Source: an uncultured Clostridia bacterium (lineage in GTDB: Bacteria; Bacillota; Clostridia; Oscillospirales; Oscillospiraceae). From it: a stretch of 35,954 bases of DNA. Position numbers and translations under genes: made by a program. The notes beneath the pieces are model-generated. The model searched no databases and had not been told where the DNA came from. It was given only the letters and a program-made list of their open reading frames with translations. Numbering within the stretch: position 1 is the stretch's first letter; every line of letters starts with the position of its first letter. Shown one piece after another: positions 28,500 to 35,604 of this stretch. Where the stretch lies: positions 1 to 35,954 of the forward strand of contig CAMWQV010000002.1 of assembly GCA_947176425.1 (NCBI GenBank), given 5' to 3'.

Positions 28500-29168
28500 A
28501 TGAGTATTGCAAAAGCAGAGCGGTTTACGGCTTTGAAGGCCAAGGTCAAGGCTGAGATGAAGCGGCGCAACCAGTCCGGGTCCGTGGCGGACTACGGCGG
28601 CACGGCGTATGACTACACCGTTCCCCCGGCGGCGGGCAAGACCATCCGGGCCGAGCACCGGGACAAGCTGGTGGGACCGATGCGGGCCATCAACAGTGAC
28701 CTGGTGCCCGCCAGCAAGGGGACCGTCATCAAGGAGGACGAGCTGGCAAACATGGAGACCCGTGTGGCGGTCTGGGGTGCCAGAGACATGACGGACCGGA
28801 GCGCGAGCGACTGTAAGTCCGGCTGCACTGGGACCTGTTACACCGGGTGCGCTATGGGGTGCTTCTCCTGCGGTGGGGCGTGTTCAGACGGCTGCACTGG
28901 CTGCGGGTCCGGGTGCCCTACTGGGTGTTCTGGGTGTGGGTCGGGGTGTCCCAATGGGTGCCAGTCGTGCCCAAGCGGATGCTCGGACGCTTGCTCGGGG
29001 TGTGGGGACGCTTGTTCCATTGGCTGTACTGGATGCATAATGATGTGTGATAATACATGCAAAAATGAATGCGGTAACAGCTGTCAGGAAAACTGCTCTC
29101 CATGCACCAGCGCCTGTTATTCGACGTGCATGGTTTACTGCACATCGCATGGATCAAGCGAACCGTAA
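28500..29168 (+). CDS. Cys-rich CXXX-repeat protein, putative radical SAM substrate (RiPP-type precursor)
   Basis: 222 aa; about 104-aa N-terminal region without cysteine, then 30 Cys in 110 aa with spacing mostly 3-3-2; upstream of a radical SAM/SPASM gene. Confidence 0.8.
   Translation: MSIAKAERFTALKAKVKAEMKRRNQSGSVADYGGTAYDYTVPPAAGKTIRAEHRDKLVGPMRAINSDLVPASKGTVIKEDELANMETRVAVWGARDMTDRSASDCKSGCTGTCYTGCAMGCFSCGGACSDGCTGCGSGCPTGCSGCGSGCPNGCQSCPSGCSDACSGCGDACSIGCTGCIMMCDNTCKNECGNSCQENCSPCTSACYSTCMVYCTSHGSSEP
28812..29141 (+). repeat. Cysteine array CxxxCxxxCxx (11-residue period), 30 Cys codons
   Basis: First Cys codon 28812, last 29139-29141; spacers read 3,3,3,3,2,3,3,2,3,3,2,3,3,2,3,3,2,3,3,2,3,3,3,3,3,2,3,3,3. 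Confidence 0.9.
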
Positions 29169-29178
29169 GGAGTATGTC

Positions 29179-29811
29179 ATGGAAAAAATGAGTGTGATTA
29201 AACAGACTAAGGCCATTATCACCGCCGTAGTTGGGTCAAAGCGGTATGGATATGCTTCCGATTCCTCCGACGGAGACTATTTTTTGCTCACCCATAACAC
29301 GGATATCGCACATCATGACCGAGTATCAAACATCACATATTTTTTGTGGTCCATCCAACACATCAAAGGTCACTGGGGGCATCCTATGCTGATCGACGAC
29401 CTGACAGCGGACTGCCAGGGGCATGAGACCCTATGCTCATTCCTGCGGGATCATAAGCACGATATCGCTTATGCGGCTCCAGCGAATACAGTGCGTTTCG
29501 GGCTAGAGTACATCGGAGCAAAGGAGAGCATTGGGATTGATACCGCTGTAAAACCTGCGTTATGTACCGCCTTTATTCTCGGGCATATGATCCAGGGGGC
29601 AGAGGACCCGGTCCTGTTTACAGAGCAGGAGAAGGCAATACTTACCAGAGTGCGCACCGGTGAGGTGTTGTCGGAGGAACGAGTGGACATCTACCGCCGG
29701 ACACTTACCACAGAGAACCTGGACAAGCTCCGGCGGATGCCGGAAAACCTGACTGTAAAAAACGTGCTGTTTGCGCTGCTTGATGAAATCTGCAAGGAGG
29801 AGACACCATGA
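29179..29811 (+). CDS. Predicted nucleotidyltransferase-fold protein
   Basis: 'VVGSKRYGYASDSSDGDYFLL' fits the GSxxxGxxxxxSDxDxxxx nucleotidyltransferase signature; ATG with AAGGAG 6 nt upstream. Confidence 0.7.
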   Translation: MEKMSVIKQTKAIITAVVGSKRYGYASDSSDGDYFLLTHNTDIAHHDRVSNITYFLWSIQHIKGHWGHPMLIDDLTADCQGHETLCSFLRDHKHDIAYAAPANTVRFGLEYIGAKESIGIDTAVKPALCTAFILGHMIQGAEDPVLFTEQEKAILTRVRTGEVLSEERVDIYRRTLTTENLDKLRRMPENLTVKNVLFALLDEICKEETP

Positions 29812-30338
29812 TCGACCGTATTTTACCCGTGATTCATGACACAGGCGACTATCTCACCGCCCTGTCCTTGTACAAAGCCGACGCTCCACTAACCAAGGAA
29901 GAGGCAGACAAGCTGGTGGCCATCTACCAGAAATATGACGAGGGACTGGAGGATGCCGCTCTGGCTAAGCTGTGTATTGCCCTGGACCTGCTGCCGGGGC
30001 GGACGGAGGAGGACGCCGCCGATTTTTATGGGTTGGAGCTGCCGGTCGCTGATTTGAATGTTTTGTTCCAGGTCAAGGATATCATTTCCGGCCAGCTGGA
30101 ATTGACGGCTGGAAACGCTAACCAGGTGGTAGAGGTCGTAAAGAGCGGCAAGCTGACCCGGCCCGTGGACATCATCCTGGCCCGGACGGCTCTGGACGTT
30201 ATGGCAGGGGCCTGGAACTTCGGCGGGCTGCGGGAACAGACCCAGGCGCTGGCGGAATTTTTGTCCGGCCTGGGCACCGAGGAACTGGACAAGTACAGCA
30301 CCATCGTGGAGGAGGCAAGAATCAAATGCAGGAGCTGA
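29808..30338 (+). CDS. Hypothetical protein of the Cys-rich peptide cassette
   Basis: ATGA overlap with upstream gene and overlap with downstream start; no recognised motif. Confidence 0.7.
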   Translation: MIDRILPVIHDTGDYLTALSLYKADAPLTKEEADKLVAIYQKYDEGLEDAALAKLCIALDLLPGRTEEDAADFYGLELPVADLNVLFQVKDIISGQLELTAGNANQVVEVVKSGKLTRPVDIILARTALDVMAGAWNFGGLREQTQALAEFLSGLGTEELDKYSTIVEEARIKCRS

Positions 30339-30673
30339 AGAAACCCTCAGTCACGGCTTCGCCGTGCCAGCTCCCTTTTCAAGGGAGCCTGAATGAAATC
30401 ACCATTCGCCTGCCGGAGGAGACTGTGAGCTACCTCCAGCGGCTGGACTACGAAATCGGCGGGCTGAACGTCCTCCACACGCACGCGCTCAATGCCGGGG
30501 TGCCATTGGTGAAGCGCTTGGAAATCCGCCGGGAGCACCAGGAGGTCTACGCCGAGTACCAGCTTGCCAAGCAGGAGATGTGGGCGGAGTTCGCGCCGCA
30601 GTTCCCCAGCTTCAAGCGCTGGTGGGTGGACTTCCAAACGGGTCTCCTCCATGTGGAGGTGCCCAATGAATAA
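30326..30673 (+). CDS. Small accessory protein, possibly CXXX-repeat peptide modification system protein-like
   Basis: Small protein ending 'FAPQFPSFKRWWVDFQTGLLHVEV' directly upstream of and overlapping the radical SAM gene; family resemblance is from memory. Confidence 0.5.
   Translation: MQELKKPSVTASPCQLPFQGSLNEITIRLPEETVSYLQRLDYEIGGLNVLHTHALNAGVPLVKRLEIRREHQEVYAEYQLAKQEMWAEFAPQFPSFKRWWVDFQTGLLHVEVPNE
30344..30390. repeat. REP-like palindromic repeat inside CDS
   Basis: CCCTCAGTCACGGCTTCGCCGTGCCAGCTCCCTTTTCAAGGGAGCCT: two perfect hairpins, CACGGC-TTC-GCCGTG (30352-30366) and GCTCCCTT-TTC-AAGGGAGC (30370-30388). Confidence 0.75.
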
Positions 30674-31976
30674 CGACCGCAGACACGCCCGCCAGTTTCA
30701 GAACACTTACCCCTCCTATTACCCTGGGAAAAAGATCAAGACCGTGACCTTCATCGTCACCCACCAGTGCAATTTGAGGTGTTCCTACTGCTACGAGGGG
30801 CACAAATCGGACAAGAAAATGTCCCTGGAGACGGCGAAGCGGTGTGTGGACCTGCTCTTTGCCGAGGATGCCAAAAATTCCGAGCTGGTCAATGACACCG
30901 AGGCCAACGGGCTGATCATTGAGTTCATCGGCGGGGAGCCCTTCTTGGAGATCGACTTGATCGACCAGACCATGGAGTATTTCCTGACTCAGGCCATTGA
31001 GCTGAACCACCGCTGGAAAACCCGGTACATGATCAACATTTCCACCAACGGCACCTTGGGGGACGACCCCCGTGTCCAGCAGTTTATGCGCAAATACGCG
31101 GGCCGCCTGTCCATCGGCGTGACCATCGACGGCGACAAGGCCGCCCACGACGCCTGCCGGGTGGACTGTAATGGCTGCGGGTCCTACGACAAGGCGATCA
31201 AGATGTTCCGTGAAGTGGCAGGGCCGGACGGCAAGCGGACCACCAAGTACACCATCGCTCCCGGCAATATCGGCCTGTTCGCCTCCTCGGTGCGGCACCT
31301 GGTGCTGGAGGAGGGGGTGGACACCCTCAACTGCAATTGCGTGTACGAGGAGGGCTGGACACCGGAGCACGCCAGGGAACTGTACAGGCAGCTCAAAGAG
31401 GTGTCCGATATGGTCCAGGAGTCCGGGACCGATACCTACATCTCCATTTTGGACTGGGAGGCCGGGAACCACCTGCCGGACACCGAGACCCAGAACTGGT
31501 GCGGCGGGGATGGGCGGATGCTGGCCTTTGACGTGGACGGGACGGTGCTGCCGTGTATGCGCTACTCACCCATCTCCATCGCCAACCAGCCCGTCTACCG
31601 CATTGGCGACGTGGACTGCGGGATCGGCACCAGGGAGGACGACGCCCAGCGGCTGGCGGATTTGCGGTCCATCACCCGGCAGTCTCAGAGTGAGCAGCGG
31701 TGTTTGGACTGTCCCATCAATCAGGGCTGTGCCTGGTGTACCGCTTACAACTACGAGCGTACCGGGACGCCCAACCAGCGGGTCACTTACATCTGCGATA
31801 TGCACAAGGCCAGGGTGCTGGCCCAGTGCTATCATCACAATAAGCTCCACCTGCTCCACCGGTCGCATGAACCCAAGAAAATCAACATCCCCATGGAGTG
31901 GGCGCTGGAAATTATCTCTTCCGAGGAGTGGGAGATGCTGCTGGAGCTGGAGCGGCAGTGTTTTGATGAGGCGTAG
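30666..31976 (+). CDS. Radical SAM/SPASM peptide maturase (CXXX-repeat target type)
   Basis: CxxxCxxC motif 'THQCNLRCSYCYEGH'; 'EFIGGEPFLEIDLI' (GGEP); SPASM cysteines 'WCGGDGRMLAFDVDGTVLPCMRYSP...RCLDCPINQGCAWCTAYNYERTGTPNQRVTYICDMH'. Confidence 0.92.
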   Translation: MNNDRRHARQFQNTYPSYYPGKKIKTVTFIVTHQCNLRCSYCYEGHKSDKKMSLETAKRCVDLLFAEDAKNSELVNDTEANGLIIEFIGGEPFLEIDLIDQTMEYFLTQAIELNHRWKTRYMINISTNGTLGDDPRVQQFMRKYAGRLSIGVTIDGDKAAHDACRVDCNGCGSYDKAIKMFREVAGPDGKRTTKYTIAPGNIGLFASSVRHLVLEEGVDTLNCNCVYEEGWTPEHARELYRQLKEVSDMVQESGTDTYISILDWEAGNHLPDTETQNWCGGDGRMLAFDVDGTVLPCMRYSPISIANQPVYRIGDVDCGIGTREDDAQRLADLRSITRQSQSEQRCLDCPINQGCAWCTAYNYERTGTPNQRVTYICDMHKARVLAQCYHHNKLHLLHRSHEPKKINIPMEWALEIISSEEWEMLLELERQCFDEA

Positions 31977-32020
31977 ACGGGATATGCCCGTGCGCAAATA
32001 AATTTTTGGAGGAATAGACC

Positions 32021-32620
32021 ATGGCTAACAATGAAAACAACAAAAAAGTCCCGACCCTGGCGCAGATGATCGAGGCGCACAAGAAGAGCAATGCCAGCGT
32101 CAAAGCGTTGGACAAGAAGGTCGAGGATCTGAAAGCCGCCGCAATGACGGAGGAGCGGGTGACCGCCGCCATCAACGCCAAGGTTTCCAGTACTTACAAG
32201 GCTGGCGGCAGCGTGGCTTTCGCGGATCTGCCCGAGCTGAGCGAGGCAAACATGGGCCTGGTGGTTAACGTGACCGACAAGTTCACCACCACCGATGATT
32301 TTGTGGAGGGTGCGGGGAATAAACACTCCGCGGGTACCAACGTGGCCGTGGTTCTGGCGGGTGAGGTTTACAAGTACGACGTGATGTCCGGCTTTGTGGA
32401 TCTGTCCGGCCTGGTGGAGAAGGAGGACGGCAAGGGCCTGTCCGAGGAGAACTTCACCGCCGCTGATAAGGCCAAGCTGGACGGTATTGAGTTCGCCACC
32501 GATGAGGAGGTGGCCGCCGCGCTGGCGGAGATTTACGGTAAGGACGAGACCGAAGATGAGGATGGCGGCAAGATCAAAGTCGATGAGACCGAGACCGAGA
32601 GCGGGAGAGGCGACCACTAA
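32021..32620 (+). CDS. Tail-fibre-like structural protein
   Basis: 'KAGGSVAFADLPELSEANMGLVVNVTDKFTTTDDFVEGAGNKHSAGTNVAVV' recurrent in phage fibre/structural proteins. Confidence 0.65.
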   Translation: MANNENNKKVPTLAQMIEAHKKSNASVKALDKKVEDLKAAAMTEERVTAAINAKVSSTYKAGGSVAFADLPELSEANMGLVVNVTDKFTTTDDFVEGAGNKHSAGTNVAVVLAGEVYKYDVMSGFVDLSGLVEKEDGKGLSEENFTAADKAKLDGIEFATDEEVAAALAEIYGKDETEDEDGGKIKVDETETESGRGDH

Positions 32621-32627
32621 CACAGCA

Positions 32628-32651
32628 GAGGGGCCGGAAATCCGGCCCCTC
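32628..32651 (+). terminator. Strong hairpin after fibre gene (no U-tract)
   Basis: GAGGGGCCGGA-AA-TCCGGCCCCTC perfect 11-bp inverted repeat 8 nt after the stop at 32620. Confidence 0.45.
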
Positions 32652-32671
32652 ACTTGAAACGAGGTGCTGAT

Positions 32672-32848
32672 ATGAGCAAAAAAGCGGTGACCGTGGAGCA
32701 GCTGCTGGAGAGCGCGCGGCAGGGCGAGGCGCTGACTATGCAGATGGCGGAAGCGGCGGCGGCAGACTTGGCGCAGCGCCCGAAGAGGGATGAGGTCAAT
32801 GATGCCATTAACGCCGCCATCACCGGCGCATTGGGGAGGGCTTACTGA
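32672..32848 (+). CDS. Small hypothetical phage protein
   Basis: ATG with upstream GAGGTG; stop overlaps next ATG (TGATG). Confidence 0.6.
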   Translation: MSKKAVTVEQLLESARQGEALTMQMAEAAAADLAQRPKRDEVNDAINAAITGALGRAY

Positions 32849-33438
32849 TGGGACCGTCAATACCGCTTGAGCCGCTGCTCCAGGATATCGCCGACGCCAT
32901 CCGCGCCAAGACCGGCACCGATGATCCCATCTACCCAGAGGACTACGCCGTCAAAATCATGACCATCGAGAGCGGGGACGGCACCATCACCATGGAGTCC
33001 CTGGAGATCGCCGCCCCGCCGGACAAGGTGGATTACTACTACAACGGCCTGTGGCATGAGTTTCTGGACCCCACGGGGATGACCTTTGTGCTCCATGTGG
33101 ACCTGCTGGGCATGAAGCTGGCCCTGCCCATACGGCCCGACTATGAGGCCATTGACCAGGACCGCCACCGGATGCTTTACACCGTCCGCCCAATGGCCCC
33201 GGAGGGTATGTCCAACTGGCCGGAGGTGACGCTGGAGCTGTCCCCGGACCGGGAGGTCCAGGACGGCGACACCCGGCTCACCGCCGAGGTGCGCTGGCGC
33301 GGGCAGAAGGTCCGGGCTGTCCAGCCGGTCAACGTGTTCTACGCCTCGCCCCACTGGTACGACATCGAGAAGCAGGACCGGACCTGGGCGGAGTTTGAGA
33401 ACACCTTTGTGACCTGGGACGGCGTTGCCACCGCGTGA
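32848..33438 (+). CDS. Phage structural (tail-associated) hypothetical protein
   Basis: N-terminal 'PLLQDIADAIRAKTGTDDPIYPEDYAVKI' is a common phage tail/fibre-protein opening. Confidence 0.6.
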   Translation: MGPSIPLEPLLQDIADAIRAKTGTDDPIYPEDYAVKIMTIESGDGTITMESLEIAAPPDKVDYYYNGLWHEFLDPTGMTFVLHVDLLGMKLALPIRPDYEAIDQDRHRMLYTVRPMAPEGMSNWPEVTLELSPDREVQDGDTRLTAEVRWRGQKVRAVQPVNVFYASPHWYDIEKQDRTWAEFENTFVTWDGVATA

Positions 33439-33449
33439 CGAGGTGAGCC

Positions 33450-33689
33450 GTGGCCACACTGAAAGAAATGGCACGGGAGTACCGGAGGGCGGCAGCGAAG
33501 CTGACCCTGTGGCTGGAGGAGCGGGAGGCGGCGGGAAAGCTGGACCCGTCGCAGCTGCGGTCTGCGCGTGAAGCGCTGAGCGGCATTCGGGAGGTGCAGC
33601 GGGCCTTGGACGGGTACTACGATGTGCCGCGCCCGGAGGGGCTGTGCGCTGTGGGTTGGAAGGCGAGGCGGACCGATGACAACGGTTGA
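33450..33689 (+). CDS. Small hypothetical protein
   Basis: GTG start after GAGGTGAG; overlaps next gene start. Confidence 0.55.
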   Translation: MATLKEMAREYRRAAAKLTLWLEEREAAGKLDPSQLRSAREALSGIREVQRALDGYYDVPRPEGLCAVGWKARRTDDNG

Positions 33690-34698
33690 GGGACTTCGCG
33701 CCCGGAAGCGGGAGCTGCTTGAGCGGAAAAAGGCCGAGCAGGAGCGCCTGGAGCGGGGCGAGGGGGATAAGCTGGCCCTGGCGGAGATCAGCGAGGAGCT
33801 GCTTGACCTCAATGCCCAGCTCCGGGCGCTGACCCATGGGCGGCGGAAGCGGGGCAAGGACACCTCCTCCCAGGCTGCGCAGGACCGGCGGCAATTTGAC
33901 GCCTGGGCCAACCAGGAGGATCAGGCAGAGGCCGAGCAGGCGCGGGAGCAGCTGCGTACCGCAGCGGCGAGCAGTCTGGATGCGCTGACCAAAACACAGC
34001 GGGAGACATTGGCGCTCTATTCCGGCGGGATGAGGCAGTCCGAGATCGCCCAGACACTGGGTATAAGCCCGTCCTCTGTGTCGCGTAACCTCTCCAGAGC
34101 GCGGCACAATGCGGCGGAAGCCGTGACCAAAGCCGTGGAAGGGCAAAAGATCGTGGAAGCGGGCCAGTGTGTGGACCTGGTCCGGGAAGATGCCGTCCGG
34201 TTGGTGGTGATGACCATGACGGCCAAGCAGCTGGTGTATTTTTACCTGTATTATTCCGAGAGGCTCAGTCTGCGGGAAATCGGGGAGCTGCTGGGCATAA
34301 CCCACGCGACCATATGCCGGACGGTAAAGCGGGCCGTGCTCAAGCTGGACCGGCTGTTTGGCGGGCAGTCTGTTGTGGTCACCCACCCGGAAGCGATCGA
34401 CGAGGCCGCATATCTGGCCTGGCTGGAATTGGAGGCGCACCCCGAATTGGTGCCGGAGCAAGTCAAACCGCTGCTCTCAAAACGCCAAAAGCGTCCAGCG
34501 GAGTATTACAAACAATATCGTCATAAGACCTGGCTGCCGGACCCACGCACCACCATCCTACGGCCAAAAAAAGAGCATCCTGGACGGTTGCTGCTGGTTC
34601 TCCAGGAAAAGGCAAAAAACAGGGTAACAGGGCTGTTACAGTGGCTGGAATCGGTGTTTTCCGGCCTGAAGCAGATATGGAAGGGAGTAACACCATGA
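33676..34698 (+). CDS. Transcriptional regulator with two sigma-70 region-4-like HTH motifs
   Basis: 'LTKTQRETLALYSGGMRQSEIAQTLGISPSSVSRNLSRARHNA' and 'MTAKQLVYFYLYYSERLSLREIGELLGITHATICRTVKRAVLKL'. Confidence 0.8.
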   Translation: MTTVEGLRARKRELLERKKAEQERLERGEGDKLALAEISEELLDLNAQLRALTHGRRKRGKDTSSQAAQDRRQFDAWANQEDQAEAEQAREQLRTAAASSLDALTKTQRETLALYSGGMRQSEIAQTLGISPSSVSRNLSRARHNAAEAVTKAVEGQKIVEAGQCVDLVREDAVRLVVMTMTAKQLVYFYLYYSERLSLREIGELLGITHATICRTVKRAVLKLDRLFGGQSVVVTHPEAIDEAAYLAWLELEAHPELVPEQVKPLLSKRQKRPAEYYKQYRHKTWLPDPRTTILRPKKEHPGRLLLVLQEKAKNRVTGLLQWLESVFSGLKQIWKGVTP

Positions 34699-35009
34699 TC
34701 TACGAAAAAAAGGACTGGCCGCCCGGCGCGGAATGGTGCCGGGAGATTCCGTTTCTGGCGAGCCAGTGGGGTGAGCCGGATGAGGACGGCGTGCGGAGGC
34801 TGCGTATCAACATGACGGAGCACAACATCCAGATCGCGCCGGACCGTATGATGCCGTTCTTCCGGGTCCTTGGCAGGTGCCGGACGGGTGAGCTGACCAA
34901 GACCTGGGGCAGTGTGGGGACCACGGCATGCGGTAACCCGGAAAACAAGATGATCACGCTGAAATGCGCGGATGCCTACGAAGGTGTCCTGATTGTCTGG
35001 GGTAACTGA
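34695..35009 (+). CDS. Hypothetical phage protein
   Basis: ATGA overlap with upstream stop; AAGGGAG SD. Confidence 0.6.
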   Translation: MIYEKKDWPPGAEWCREIPFLASQWGEPDEDGVRRLRINMTEHNIQIAPDRMMPFFRVLGRCRTGELTKTWGSVGTTACGNPENKMITLKCADAYEGVLIVWGN

Positions 35010-35023
35010 AGGAGGGATTTGTC

Positions 35024-35467
35024 ATGAGTCTGTACAGCAAAAAAGCGAAAATTGACGGGCTGACGTTCGGGCTGGTCATGCGGGGCGCGGTCAACGGCCA
35101 GTACATCATTGTGATTGAGAGGGACTGCGCCACCCTGGATCAGATCGAGGCCGTCAACTGGACCGCGCCCACCATTGAGGGCGACTGCATCCTGCCCGCT
35201 GGCTATGGCTTTGAGGTGGAGGATATCGCCTACTCCTCCAGCGACAAGAGCTACCGGGTGACCGTGCAGGTGGCGAAGCAGTTTCTGGGGGATGTGACCG
35301 GGTACGTGGCCCAGGTGGAGGAGCTGGAGGAGAAGCTGTCCGCCGGGAAGGAGCAAATCTCCGGCCTGCGGGACCAGCTGGCTGAGGCGGATGAGGCCCT
35401 GATCACCCTGTATGAGCGGCAGGCCACGCCTTCTGAATCGGTTGGGAAGGAGGAACAGGCACAATGA
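35024..35467 (+). CDS. Hypothetical phage protein with C-terminal coiled coil
   Basis: GGAGGG SD; 'VEELEEKLSAGKEQISGLRDQLAEADEAL' coiled coil. Confidence 0.65.
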   Translation: MSLYSKKAKIDGLTFGLVMRGAVNGQYIIVIERDCATLDQIEAVNWTAPTIEGDCILPAGYGFEVEDIAYSSSDKSYRVTVQVAKQFLGDVTGYVAQVEELEEKLSAGKEQISGLRDQLAEADEALITLYERQATPSESVGKEEQAQ

Positions 35468-35601
35468 ACGAAGCTGTGGTAAAGAGCTACGCCCGGAGCA
35501 TCCGACGCGGGACACGGTCCCTGGACCAGGTACCGGAGGCGCTGCGGGAGGCTGTGGCGGCGGCGCTGACGGCTGAGAAATCGGAAGAGGGGAGCGGGTG
35601 A
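35464..35601 (+). CDS. XkdX/CD1375-like small phage protein (45 aa)
   Basis: 'MNEAVVKSYARSIRRGTRSLDQVPEALREAVAAALTAEKSEEGSG'; not in ORF track; overlaps upstream stop. Confidence 0.6.
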   Translation: MNEAVVKSYARSIRRGTRSLDQVPEALREAVAAALTAEKSEEGSG

Positions 35602-35604
35602 TTT

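Noticed and set aside
28838-29062. Minus-strand His/Pro-repeat ORF opposite the Cys array
   Set aside because: Mirror of the GGN-TGY codon repeats of the Cys-rich gene.
28812-29141. Possible diversity-generating retroelement variable region in the tail-fibre area
   Set aside because: No reverse transcriptase ORF and no near-identical template repeat seen in the window.
28838-29141. Metallothionein interpretation of the Cys-rich protein
   Set aside because: Regular CxxxCxxxCxx spacing and linkage to a SPASM radical SAM enzyme favour a maturase substrate, although metal binding cannot be excluded.
32857-34461. 534-aa minus-strand ORF
   Set aside because: Runs antisense across four coupled + genes; low-complexity His/Pro/Leu/Arg composition typical of antisense frames.
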